NCBI GenBank assembly: GCA_025698895.1 | Contig: JAILWO010000002.1 | Location: 1,426,001 to 1,490,000 of the forward strand | DNA length: 64,000 nucleotides | DNA from: Rhizobiaceae bacterium | GTDB taxonomy: Bacteria; Pseudomonadota; Alphaproteobacteria; Rhizobiales; Rhizobiaceae | Direction of reading: 5' to 3' | In this document: positions 31,042-39,352 of the stretch, in pieces | Layout of the letters: each line of letters begins with the position of its first letter | How positions within the stretch are numbered: position 1 is the first letter of the stretch | Program-made: the position numbers and the translations under genes | Notes under the pieces: generated by a model | What the model saw: only the letters and a program-made list of their open reading frames with translations | Database searches by the model: none | Told to the model about the DNA's origin: nothing

Positions 31042-32451
31042 ATGACGACAGCCTCCGACATCATAAAGCAGATCAAGGACAACGACGTGAAGTTCGTCGA
31101 TCTGCGTTTTACCGACCCGAAGGGCAAGTTGCAGCACGTGACCATGGATGTCTCGGCGGTCGATGACGACATGTTCGCCGACGGCGTCATGTTCGACGGC
31201 TCATCGATCGCCGGCTGGAAGGCGATCAACGAGTCCGACATGGTGCTGATGCCGGACACCGAAACGGCCCATATGGATCCGTTCTTCGCGCAGTCCACCA
31301 TGGTCGTGGTCTGCGACATTCTCGACCCGATCTCGGGCGAGAGCTACAATCGCGACCCCCGCGGCACGGCCAAGAAGGCCGAAGCCTACATGAAGTCGGA
31401 AGGCATCGGCGACACCGTCTATGTCGGCCCAGAGGCCGAATTCTTCATCTTCGACGACGTCAAGTACAAGGCCGATCCCTACAACACCGGCTTCAAGCTC
31501 GACTCCACCGAGCTGCCGTCGAACGACGACACCGACTACGAGACCGGCAATCTCGGCCATCGGCCGCGCATCAAGGGTGGCTATTTTCCTGTTCCGCCGG
31601 TCGATTCGTGCCAGGACATGCGCTCCGAGATGCTGACGGTCATGGCCGAGATGGGTGTCGTCGTGGAGAAGCATCACCACGAGGTTGCCGCCGCGCAGCA
31701 CGAGCTCGGCATCAAGTTCGACACGCTGACCCGCAACGCCGACAAGATGCAGATCTACAAATATGTGATCCATCAGGTCGCCAATGCCTACGGCAAGACG
31801 GCTACCTTCATGCCCAAGCCCGTCTATGGCGACAACGGCTCGGGCATGCATGTCCATCAGTCGATCTGGAAGGATGGCAAGCCGACCTTCGCGGGCAATG
31901 AGTATTCCGGCCTGTCGGAGAACTGCCTGTTCTACATCGGCGGCATCATCAAGCACGCCAAGGCGATCAACGCCTTCACCAACCCGTCCACCAATTCCTA
32001 CAAGCGGCTGGTTCCCGGGTTCGAGGCGCCGGTTCTGCTGGCTTACTCCGCGCGCAACCGTTCGGCATCATGCCGCATCCCCTTCGGCTCCTCGCCCAAG
32101 GCCAAGCGCGTGGAGGTCCGCTTCCCCGACCCGACCGCCAACCCCTATCTCGGTTTCGCGGCGATGCTGATGGCGGGCCTCGACGGCATCAAGAACAAGA
32201 TCCACCCCGGCCAGGCCATGGACAAGGATCTCTATGACCTGCCGCCGAAGGAGTTGAAGCGCATCCCGACCGTCTGCGGCTCCCTGCGCGAGGCGCTCCA
32301 GTCGCTCGACAAGGATCGCGGCTTCCTCAAGGCCGGCGGCGTCTTCGACGACGATCAGATCGACGCCTATATCGAGCTCAAGATGGCCGAGGTGATGCGC
32401 TTCGAGATGACGCCGCATCCGGTCGAGTTCGACATGTACTACTCGGTCTGA
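31042..32451 (+). CDS. glnA: Glutamine synthetase type I (GSI)
   Basis: Condenses ammonia and glutamate to glutamine with ATP; dodecameric, cytosolic. 469 residues. Visible motifs: beta-grasp N-terminus ([10 protein letters not shown]), catalytic GAEAEFF-like [25 protein letters not shown]-site [16 protein letters not shown], and the adenylylation tyrosine Tyr398 in [10 protein letters not shown], so GlnE control is expected. Transcribed with glnB from the sigma-54 promoter and ended by a strong terminator 30 bases after its stop. Confidence 0.98.
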   Translation: MTTASDIIKQIKDNDVKFVDLRFTDPKGKLQHVTMDVSAVDDDMFADGVMFDGSSIAGWKAINESDMVLMPDTETAHMDPFFAQSTMVVVCDILDPISGESYNRDPRGTAKKAEAYMKSEGIGDTVYVGPEAEFFIFDDVKYKADPYNTGFKLDSTELPSNDDTDYETGNLGHRPRIKGGYFPVPPVDSCQDMRSEMLTVMAEMGVVVEKHHHEVAAAQHELGIKFDTLTRNADKMQIYKYVIHQVANAYGKTATFMPKPVYGDNGSGMHVHQSIWKDGKPTFAGNEYSGLSENCLFYIGGIIKHAKAINAFTNPSTNSYKRLVPGFEAPVLLAYSARNRSASCRIPFGSSPKAKRVEVRFPDPTANPYLGFAAMLMAGLDGIKNKIHPGQAMDKDLYDLPPKELKRIPTVCGSLREALQSLDKDRGFLKAGGVFDDDQIDAYIELKMAEVMRFEMTPHPVEFDMYYSV

Positions 32452-32480
32452 TCGGCATTCGCGATCGCGACCGCAAAAGG

Positions 32481-32511
32481 AAGCCCCGGCGGACCGTCCG
32501 CCGGGGCTTTT
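32481..32511 (+). terminator. Rho-independent terminator after glnA
   Basis: A 13-base-pair stem AAGCCCCGGCGGA / TCCGCCGGGGCTT with a CCG loop is followed by TTTT. It may also act in the opposite direction for the gene ending at 32533, where the hairpin is followed by CCTTTT. Confidence 0.92.
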
Positions 32512-32532
32512 CCGTGTTTCACCGAGAGATGA

Positions 32533-33201
32533 TCAGTGGCGCGTACCCGCTGCGTAATCGGCGGCCACCGACGGCCCGTCCAACCGGGCGCGCAGGTCTT
32601 GCCGCACCTCGTTCCAGGCAAAGCGGATGGAATTCTCGACGATCTCGACGTCGTACTTCTTGTGCTCGTCGGCGATCGGCGCCCATCGGACGAGCGCCTT
32701 CGGGCTTGCCGTGAAGGGGCTGGCGCCGGCGGCGAGGTTTTCCCAATGAGTGTCGTTCACGCGCCGCTCGAAATCGGCCAGCCAGCCTTCGACCGCACCG
32801 TCATCGGGGGCCTGGTCCCGGAACTCCTCGATACCGCGACGGTAGCAATCGCACGCCATTGAAACCCGCATTTCCGGATCGAGGCCGCCTGTCCGGCTGA
32901 TCTGGCCAATCGAATGGATCGTGAGATCCGACAGTCCCGCCGCGAAGACATGCATCTTGGCGATGTTGATCGAGGCGACCATCTCGTCATCCTCGAACAC
33001 GCGCGGATAGCTCAGTCCCATCCGTTCCTTGAGATAGCCATAGAGCTTCTTCTGCGTCACCAGCGCCGATCGCGTCCGCACGAAATAGCAGAGCGCCGCG
33101 AAGTCCGCGATGGGCTGGCGCTCGCCCCGCACGGATATGCGCGAAGCCAGATCGCGCAGCCAGGCGACGGCCTCGGAAAGGTTGGTCATCAGCGTTTTCA
33201 T
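32533..33201 (-). CDS. Conserved hypothetical protein (222 aa)
   Basis: I do not recognise a named family. The protein is soluble, largely helical, with no signal peptide, no membrane segment and no classical catalytic motif; a conserved-looking core runs ISVRGERQPIADFAALCYFV through VTQKKLYGYL and MHVFAAGLSDLTIHSIGQIS. ATG 33201 has GGAG upstream; an adjacent GTG at 33204 is equally possible. It converges on glnA and is divergent from the symporter operon. Base composition resembles its neighbours, which argues against recent acquisition. Confidence 0.6.
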   Translation of the reverse strand: MKTLMTNLSEAVAWLRDLASRISVRGERQPIADFAALCYFVRTRSALVTQKKLYGYLKERMGLSYPRVFEDDEMVASINIAKMHVFAAGLSDLTIHSIGQISRTGGLDPEMRVSMACDCYRRGIEEFRDQAPDDGAVEGWLADFERRVNDTHWENLAAGASPFTASPKALVRWAPIADEHKKYDVEIVENSIRFAWNEVRQDLRARLDGPSVAADYAAGTRH

Positions 33202-33366
33202 CACTGCTCCATGCGCCGGCAGGCATCGCTCACGAAATGCTACGATAGAATCATTTCCGCAACTCGTGAGCGGCGGTATTCATCGACCATGACCGATTCC
33301 GTGAGGGATTCGGTCCTGACGCGCGGATGCGGGGTGCATTGGCGCAAGCAAGGGAGGGTAACTATC

Positions 33367-33639
33367 ATGTCCAGCACCGAAGCTGGAGCAACTGCGGAGG
33401 CAAGGGAAAGGCACTGGACCAAGACCAGCCGCCTGAACACGATCGTCATGATCCTCTGGGTCCTGTTCGCGATCGTCATCCCCTTCTTCGCCGCACCGCT
33501 CAACTCGTTCACGTTCCTGGGTTTCCCGTTCGGCTACTACATGTGCGTCCAGGGGTCTCTCATCGCCTTCGTCGCTCTCATCTGGATCCAGAACTGGCGT
33601 CAGGATCAGATCGACGACGAATACGGTCTCGGCGACTGA
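33367..33639 (+). CDS. DUF4212 sodium:solute symporter small subunit
   Basis: A 90-residue protein with two transmembrane helices (about residues 25-45 and 52-75) and an acidic C-terminus (QDQIDDEYGLGD). It matches the DUF4212 small subunit that accompanies large subunits of the VC_2705 symporter subfamily. ATG 33367 follows GGGAGGG. Its stop is 13 bases before the large subunit gene, so the two are co-translated. The long upstream open extension has no homology. Confidence 0.88.
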   Translation: MSSTEAGATAEARERHWTKTSRLNTIVMILWVLFAIVIPFFAAPLNSFTFLGFPFGYYMCVQGSLIAFVALIWIQNWRQDQIDDEYGLGD

Positions 33640-33652
33640 GGAGGCGCAACCA

Positions 33653-35467
33653 ATGGCAATACAGACAACAGGTGCGCGCTTCGTCGACAATCTCGGCAAG
33701 GTCTATGCGCTCTACACGCTGGGTTTCCTGGCATTCTTCGCCTTCATGGCCGTCCTCGAACAGATGGGGCTCGGCGCCCAGGCGATCGGTATCGGCTTCC
33801 TTCTGTTCACGATCGCGATCTACGCCATCATCGGCTATCTGTCGCGAACGGCGGAGGTCGACGCCTACTATGTGGCGGGACGCGAGGTCCCGGCGCTCTA
33901 CAACGGCATGGCCACCGCGGCGGACTGGATGTCCGGCGCGTCCTTCGTGGCTCTGGCGGGCGGCGTCTATTTCGGCGGCTACCCATATCTCGGCTTCATC
34001 GTCGGGTGGACGGGCGGCTACGTCCTCGTCAACTCGCTGCTGGCGCCCTACCTGCGCAAGTTCGGCTGCTATACGGTGCCCGATTTCATCGGCACGCGTT
34101 ATGGCGGCAACACCGCGCGGCTTTGCGCCGTCGTCGTGCTTGTGGTGGCCTCGTTCACCTATGTGACGGCGCAGATCAACGCCACCGGCACGATCGCGGC
34201 ACAGACGCTGGGCGTGCCGTTCTCGGTCGGTGTGTGGCTGGGCCTTCTCGGCATCTTCATCTGCTCGATGCTGGGCGGCATGCGCGGCGTGACCTGGACA
34301 CAGGTGGCGCAGTACATCGTGCTGATCATCGCCTACCTGATCCCGATCATCTGGATGTCCAACGTTCAGGATTTCGGTATCATTCCGCACTTCTCCTACG
34401 GCAGCGCGGTCCAGCGCATCGCCGAACTCGAGGCCGAATACGGGCTCCAGCCGGCTGCCGAGGCGATCGCGGGCGTCTCCGTCCTGACCACGCCACAGAA
34501 CGCTCCGGCAGGCAGGGGATGGGAGATGATTTCGCTGGCCATCTGCATGATGGCGGGCACGGCATCGCTGCCGCACATCCTGATGCGCTACTTCACCACA
34601 CCGTCGGTCCGCTCCGCGCGCCGGTCGGTGGGCTGGTCGCTGACCTTCATCTTCCTGCTGTACTTCTCGGCGCCCGCACTGGCCACGCTGACGAAGCTGC
34701 AGCTTCTGGACCCGAACCTTGCCACCTCGATCATCGGCAGGTCGTTCGAGGAGGTCGCGAACCTGGAGTGGATCCAGCATTGGTCCTCGGTGGGCATGCT
34801 TGCCGTGGCGGACCAGAATGGTGACGGCATACTGCAGCTCAACGAGTTCTTCATGCGGCCGGACATCGTCGTGCTCGCCACACCCGAAATCGCGGGACTC
34901 CCCTATGTGATTTCAGGTCTGGTCGCCGCCGGCGGTCTCGCGGCCGCCATGTCGACCGCCGACGGACTGCTGCTGGCGATCGCAAATGCCCTGTCACACG
35001 ATCTCTACTACAAGATCATCGACCCGAAGGCAGATACCTCGCGGCGCCTCATCGTCGCGCGCATCATCCTGGTCTTCATCGGTGCGGCGGCGGCCATCAT
35101 CGCCTCGCTCCAGTTGACGGGCATTCTCGGCGCCGTGGCCTGGGCCTTCGACTTCGCTTGCTCCGGCCTCTTCTTCCCGCTCGTCCTGGGCGTCTGGTGG
35201 AAGCGGGCGAACGCGGCGGGGGCGATCGCGGGCATGGTCGGCGGCTTCGTCGTCGGATCCTGGTATCTCTACATGGTCTACAATGGCCTTATGGATCCCT
35301 GGTTCGGCATCGATCATATCCGCTTCGGCATCATCGGCATGCCGGTGAGCCTGGTCTGCATGGTCGTGGTTTCCCTGCTCACGCCCGAGCCGAGCAAGGA
35401 AATCCAGGACATGGTCGACGAGGTTCGTATTCCGAGCGGCGGGACGATCCTTGCTTCCGGTCACTGA
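33653..35467 (+). CDS. Sodium:solute symporter, VC_2705 subfamily (large subunit)
   Basis: A 604-residue SSS-family transporter with about 13 transmembrane helices. Family features include EVDAYYVAGREVPALYNGMA near the N-terminus and the Na+-site region GLVAAGGLAAAMSTADGLLL (about residues 422-441). It has a long extramembrane loop with an EF-hand-like sequence DQNGDGILQLNE at residues 387-398, whose acidic spacing fits calcium binding. Relatives are often linked to acetate or other short organic acid uptake; substrate here is unproven. Partner of the DUF4212 subunit immediately upstream. Confidence 0.92.
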   Translation: MAIQTTGARFVDNLGKVYALYTLGFLAFFAFMAVLEQMGLGAQAIGIGFLLFTIAIYAIIGYLSRTAEVDAYYVAGREVPALYNGMATAADWMSGASFVALAGGVYFGGYPYLGFIVGWTGGYVLVNSLLAPYLRKFGCYTVPDFIGTRYGGNTARLCAVVVLVVASFTYVTAQINATGTIAAQTLGVPFSVGVWLGLLGIFICSMLGGMRGVTWTQVAQYIVLIIAYLIPIIWMSNVQDFGIIPHFSYGSAVQRIAELEAEYGLQPAAEAIAGVSVLTTPQNAPAGRGWEMISLAICMMAGTASLPHILMRYFTTPSVRSARRSVGWSLTFIFLLYFSAPALATLTKLQLLDPNLATSIIGRSFEEVANLEWIQHWSSVGMLAVADQNGDGILQLNEFFMRPDIVVLATPEIAGLPYVISGLVAAGGLAAAMSTADGLLLAIANALSHDLYYKIIDPKADTSRRLIVARIILVFIGAAAAIIASLQLTGILGAVAWAFDFACSGLFFPLVLGVWWKRANAAGAIAGMVGGFVVGSWYLYMVYNGLMDPWFGIDHIRFGIIGMPVSLVCMVVVSLLTPEPSKEIQDMVDEVRIPSGGTILASGH

Positions 35468-35486
35468 TCGGGGCTAGACGAGACAG

Positions 35487-35517
35487 AAAGGGGCGGGACG
35501 CGTTGTCCCGCCCCTTT
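35487..35517 (+). terminator. Hairpin after the symporter gene
   Basis: A 13-base-pair perfect stem AAAGGGGCGGGAC / GTCCCGCCCCTTT closes a five-base loop, 20 bases after the symporter stop. Only three Ts follow directly, so termination may be partial, leaving some readthrough into the small membrane protein gene. Confidence 0.65.
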
Positions 35518-35536
35518 CCCTTGGGAGGGGACGAAC

Positions 35537-35896
35537 TTGCAGGACCTGATCTTCATCCATCCGCTCTGGGTGATCGTCGTCGACTATCTGCTCGGACTGA
35601 TCATGTGGACGCTGATTGGCCGGGCGGCGATGGGGATTTTCCTGCGCGAGGATTCGGACTTCTTCTTCATGCGCTTTTTCGTGCGCGCGACGAATCCCGT
35701 GATCGCCGTCTTCAGGCCGATCACGCCCGGATTCCTGATCGAACCGCTGGTGCCGCTGTTCGTGGCGTGGTTCTTCTTCATGATCCGGTTCTATCTGATG
35801 CCCTGGCTGCTCGGATATTCGGTCATGGGCATGCTGTCGTTCCCGCTCGAAAGCGATATCGCCCAATTCCTCTACAGCATCTTCCAACGCCAGTAG
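35537..35896 (+). CDS. Small membrane protein, possibly YggT-like
   Basis: A 119-residue protein with hydrophobic stretches at about residues 8-35 and 72-100 and the central motif RATNPVIAVFRPITPGFL, which recalls the NP...RP pattern of YggT-family proteins. The start is TTG 35537 with a strong GGGAGGGG upstream. It follows the symporter with a hairpin in between, suggesting differential expression within one unit. Function unknown; an auxiliary membrane role with the symporter is inference. Confidence 0.6.
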   Translation: MQDLIFIHPLWVIVVDYLLGLIMWTLIGRAAMGIFLREDSDFFFMRFFVRATNPVIAVFRPITPGFLIEPLVPLFVAWFFFMIRFYLMPWLLGYSVMGMLSFPLESDIAQFLYSIFQRQ

Positions 35897-35946
35897 CCTT
35901 CGGCAGGACCGGCGACCAATCCCGAAGGATCGAGGCGTTCTGCGCG

Positions 35947-36747
35947 CTAGCCGGTGCTGTCGAGCGCGCAGATCAGCTCGGCGGCGGCTTTCATGTCGCG
36001 AAAGCGGGCCGCGCGACGCGCCGTCGCCTCGGCGTCCTCGCCCCACTGTTCGATGTTCCAGTCCTCGTCGACATGAGCGGCGGACCAGGCATCATCGACC
36101 GACAGGGCACCCGATTCGACCGCCAGCGACAGAATGGCCGAACCGGTCAGGCTGGTCATGACGTGGATGGCCGCCAGCCGGAACGGATCGGACCGCTGGC
36201 GTAGGTGGATGCCAATGGCGCCGATCGACTCGCGCGGCTGCTCGACATGCATGACGCCCTCCGCCAGCCAGAACCGTGCGCCGATCGTTGTCCGGACCCA
36301 GTCGATCCAAGGATCCCATGCCTGCGCCTGCCGCGCCACGAGATCGTCTGGCCCGTCCGCCCGGTAGCACAGCAGGTCGGAGCCGGAATAGCGCATGACG
36401 TCCTCGACCACGTCTTCGATATGCCCGGCGACGCCGTCGATGGCGGTATTGGCCAGCCTCAGCACCGGCATGGATGGTGGATCGATGAGCTCGCGCTGCG
36501 CCTCGAATTCGGCCGCGACCAACCGGGCCGCGGCGTCGGTGGGAAGCGCCAGAAGCGATTTGCCGGGCGTCCTGACGGGCTTGCCGTCGAGCTGCACGGA
36601 CCATCCGCCCGCTTCGTCCTGGACCACCTGCGCGGACTGGTAGAATCGCTTCGGCAGTGGCGTCTTCATCTGCAGTTGCGCGCGGCGGACCGGGTCAGGA
36701 TCCGACAGGTGACGTCCCGCTTCCAGATCGCTCAACAGGTCGCGCAT
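35947..36747 (-). CDS. ATP12 family chaperone for F1-ATPase assembly
   Basis: A 266-residue homologue of mitochondrial Atp12, the assembly chaperone for the F1 alpha subunit. Recognisable segments are KRFYQSAQVVQDEAGGWSV, LDGKPVRTPGK, DLLCYRADGPDDL and the C-terminal DEDWNIEQWGED. Its ATG overlaps the stop of the preceding EamA gene by one base (TGATG). The family is typical of alphaproteobacteria and mitochondria. Last gene of the crcB-RluA-EamA-ATP12 reverse operon. Confidence 0.9.
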   Translation of the reverse strand: MRDLLSDLEAGRHLSDPDPVRRAQLQMKTPLPKRFYQSAQVVQDEAGGWSVQLDGKPVRTPGKSLLALPTDAAARLVAAEFEAQRELIDPPSMPVLRLANTAIDGVAGHIEDVVEDVMRYSGSDLLCYRADGPDDLVARQAQAWDPWIDWVRTTIGARFWLAEGVMHVEQPRESIGAIGIHLRQRSDPFRLAAIHVMTSLTGSAILSLAVESGALSVDDAWSAAHVDEDWNIEQWGEDAEATARRAARFRDMKAAAELICALDSTG

Positions 36748-37670
36748 CACGAAGTCCTTCTGGCCTGAGCCCGCGGTCGGTTCACGATCACCAGCCCGAC
36801 CGCGATCAGGATCAATGCCGCAAAAATGCGCCAGCTCAATGGCTCGCCCAGCAGCACGCCTCCACCGAGCACGCCGAAGACAGGACTGAGAAAGGTAAAG
36901 CTCGACAGGCCCGCCGCCGGATAGCGGCGCAGCATCCAGAACCAGAACAGGAACGTAATGGCGACCACGAAGACGGCCTGAAATCCCAGCATCGCGCTGG
37001 CCAGCCAGGTTGGATCACGCAGCCACGGCCCGCTGAAGGCGAGGAGCGGTGCCGCGACTACGGCCGATACCACAAGCTGGTAGAGAAGCGTCTTTTCCGC
37101 ACTGGTTGTCGCCAGCCTGGATCGCTTGATGACGATGGAAGTCGCGCCCCACAGGGCGCCGGCCGCCAGGAGCATTATATCGCCAATCAGCGCCGAGGGA
37201 TCGGGCAGGCTGAGATTGTCCGAGAAAACCAGCACGACACCTGAGAATGCAAGCGCCAGGCCCCCCCAGGCCGCCACCGACATGCGTTCCCCCAGCAGGA
37301 AATGCGCGCCCACCAGAACCCAGAACGGCATGGTGTTGATCATCAGCACGCCCCGGGCGGCGCTCGTATAATCGAGGCCAACGAAGATCAGAACGAATTC
37401 GATCCCGAACAGGGCTCCCGCCAGGATGCCGCCCGGCAGAGTGCCGTCCGCCTCGAACAGCCTGATGCCGCGCAACTGGCACCACAGCCAGACGAGCGCG
37501 GCCGCGATCGCCGACCGGACGACCATCAGGAATACCGGATCGTAGCCGGTATTCGCGATCTTGATCGTGACCTGGTTAAGTCCCCAGACGAGCGTCAGTC
37601 CGACCATCGAAACGGTTGCGAAGGTGTCGATCGAGCTGCGCCGATCGTCGATGGCCGTCAGCGCGCTCAC
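36747..37670 (-). CDS. EamA/DMT-superfamily transporter
   Basis: A 307-residue integral membrane protein with about ten helices in two EamA repeats (first repeat GLNQVTIKIANTG..., second starting near the LLAAGALWGATSIV segment). The start is a GTG overlapping the stop of the pseudouridine synthase gene (GTGA), and its own stop overlaps the ATP12 start, so expression is tightly coupled. Substrate unknown. It is not closely similar to the EamA protein at 14405. Confidence 0.87.
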   Translation of the reverse strand: MSALTAIDDRRSSIDTFATVSMVGLTLVWGLNQVTIKIANTGYDPVFLMVVRSAIAAALVWLWCQLRGIRLFEADGTLPGGILAGALFGIEFVLIFVGLDYTSAARGVLMINTMPFWVLVGAHFLLGERMSVAAWGGLALAFSGVVLVFSDNLSLPDPSALIGDIMLLAAGALWGATSIVIKRSRLATTSAEKTLLYQLVVSAVVAAPLLAFSGPWLRDPTWLASAMLGFQAVFVVAITFLFWFWMLRRYPAAGLSSFTFLSPVFGVLGGGVLLGEPLSWRIFAALILIAVGLVIVNRPRAQARRTS

Positions 37671-38653
37671 TGGTTGTCCTCCGCCGTGGCCTCGTCAAAG
37701 CCCAGAAGGTTCCAGCTCTGGGTCATATGGGGCGGCATGGGCGCGACGACGTCGATACCGCCGCCGTCGGGGTGCGGGATCACGATCCGTCGCGCATGCA
37801 GATGCAGCCGGTTCTGGATGCCGCCCGGAAATTCCCAGTTCTGGTCGGCCTCGAAATATTTCGGATCGCCGATGATCGGGCAGCCGATCTGCGCCGTGTG
37901 GACGCGAAGCTGGTGCGTCCGCCCCGTCTCCGGCCGCAGTTCCAGCCATGAGAGCCCCTGCCCCGCCTGGTCGACGACGCGCCATGTCGAAATCGCATGA
38001 TCGGCACCCGGCTCTCCGTGACGACCGACGCGCATGCGGTCTCCGTCCGGCGTCGCCTCCCTCACGAGCCAGGAGGAAATGCGGCCCTCGCGCTTCTTCG
38101 GCACGCCCTTGACCAGCGCCCAATAGATCTTTTCGGTGTCACGCATCCTGAATGCTTCCGCCAGTTTCATCGCGGCGAGCCGCGTCCGCGCCACCACCAG
38201 AACACCGGATGTGTCGCGGTCGAGCCGGTGCACCAGCCGCGGCTTCTCGCCCTTGCGGTTGCGCCAGGCCTCCAGCATTCCGTCGACATGGCGCACGACG
38301 CCCGATCCACCCTGCACGGCCAGACCGGCCGGCTTGTTGAAGACGAAGACCTTCTCATCCTCGTGGATCAGCATCGCCGACAGGAGTTCGGCGTCCCCCT
38401 GCCCCTTCATGGCGCGCGGCGACAGCGGCCTTGCGTCGGCCTTGTCGACGCTCAGCGGCGGTACGCGCACGAGCTGCCCCGGCCTTACGCGCGTATCGGC
38501 TTTGGCCCGCCCCCCGTCGAGGCGGATCTGGCCCGATCGAAGGAGCTTCTGGAGATGTCCGAAGCCAAGACCGGGGTAATGCGCCTTGAACCAGCGGTCG
38601 AGGCGCATCCCGTCCTCGCCCTCGGCAACCGCGACTTGATCAACCTGCGCCAT
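37667..38653 (-). CDS. RluA-family 23S rRNA pseudouridine synthase (RluC-like)
   Basis: A 328-residue RNA-modifying enzyme with an N-terminal S4 domain (about residues 14-65) and the RluA catalytic motif HRLDRDTSGVLV at 142-153, where Asp145 is the nucleophile. The later motifs TGRTHQLRVH and the C-terminal region are intact. By length and layout it resembles RluC, which modifies 23S rRNA at 955/2504/2580, but RluD cannot be excluded. It starts 6 bases after the crcB stop. Confidence 0.92.
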   Translation of the reverse strand: MAQVDQVAVAEGEDGMRLDRWFKAHYPGLGFGHLQKLLRSGQIRLDGGRAKADTRVRPGQLVRVPPLSVDKADARPLSPRAMKGQGDAELLSAMLIHEDEKVFVFNKPAGLAVQGGSGVVRHVDGMLEAWRNRKGEKPRLVHRLDRDTSGVLVVARTRLAAMKLAEAFRMRDTEKIYWALVKGVPKKREGRISSWLVREATPDGDRMRVGRHGEPGADHAISTWRVVDQAGQGLSWLELRPETGRTHQLRVHTAQIGCPIIGDPKYFEADQNWEFPGGIQNRLHLHARRIVIPHPDGGGIDVVAPMPPHMTQSWNLLGFDEATAEDNQ

Positions 38654-38659
38654 GTTGGA

Positions 38660-39037
38660 TCAGAACAGCGCACGCGCCAGCCACAAGCCGGCGAACAGGG
38701 CAGCGATCGCGCCGACGACGCTCGCCGCGATATAGAGGGATGCCTGCACGTTGGCGCCGCGCTCCCAGATCGTGGCCACGTCCAGCGAAAACGCGGAAAA
38801 GGTGGTGAAGCCGCCCAGCACGCCGATCGCGATGAAGGCCCGCACTTCGGCCGACGTGCCGTAGCGCCGCGCCATCCACTCCACGAACAGGCCCATGCAG
38901 AATGACCCGACGATATTCACCGTCAGCGTTCCCCACGGGAACGCCGGGCCGAGTAGCCGCAGCGATGCCAGATTGACGAGGTGCCGCATCGAGGCACCGA
39001 CGGCGCCGCCTGCGGCGACAAGCAGAAACTGTTTCAT
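38660..39037 (-). CDS. crcB: Fluoride efflux transporter CrcB/Fluc
   Basis: A 125-residue, four-helix dual-topology fluoride channel. Conserved elements are GGAVGASMRHLV near the N-terminus, GTLTVNIVGSF and the GGFTTFSAFS motif that lines the pore. ATG 39037 has AAGGGGAAG upstream. The gene leads a compact reverse operon with the pseudouridine synthase. I see no fluoride riboswitch in its leader. Confidence 0.95.
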   Translation of the reverse strand: MKQFLLVAAGGAVGASMRHLVNLASLRLLGPAFPWGTLTVNIVGSFCMGLFVEWMARRYGTSAEVRAFIAIGVLGGFTTFSAFSLDVATIWERGANVQASLYIAASVVGAIAALFAGLWLARALF

Positions 39038-39352
39038 GCTTCCCCTTAGACGACGCCGGATTTTTTCGAAAGCCACCTGAAACCGTTCACCTCGCACCCG
39101 CATTTCGGAGCGTCCGGTTTCGTCTCCTCCCGGCCCGGAGGCTCGGAAGCAATCGCGCCCTGATTACAGCCTGTATTCTTTGTTTGAACTTGAATCTTCG
39201 CGCGATCACGCGTCCATTACGAGGCGTTTCGCAGTTTTGTCCGTTATGACACGGAACAGTCGCTATCAGGGTTCATTTCTCACTTGCGACGCACCCGGCT
39301 TCACAACATATGTTGCGGTGCACAATCAAGGTGAAGGCTGGGAGCAGCTCAG
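39038..39352. other. Divergent control region between crcB and ndvA
   Basis: Some 315 non-coding bases must hold promoters for both neighbours. The only clear symmetry is the perfect 12-base palindrome CAACATATGTTG at 39305-39316, 36 bases before the ndvA GTG, a possible operator. The segment 39170-39290 is more AT-rich than average. No riboswitch or small RNA is evident. Confidence 0.4.

Noticed and set aside
39038-39110. Possible fluoride riboswitch before crcB
   Set aside because: The conserved GGNGAUGG...CUGAUG core of the fluoride aptamer is absent from the crcB leader.
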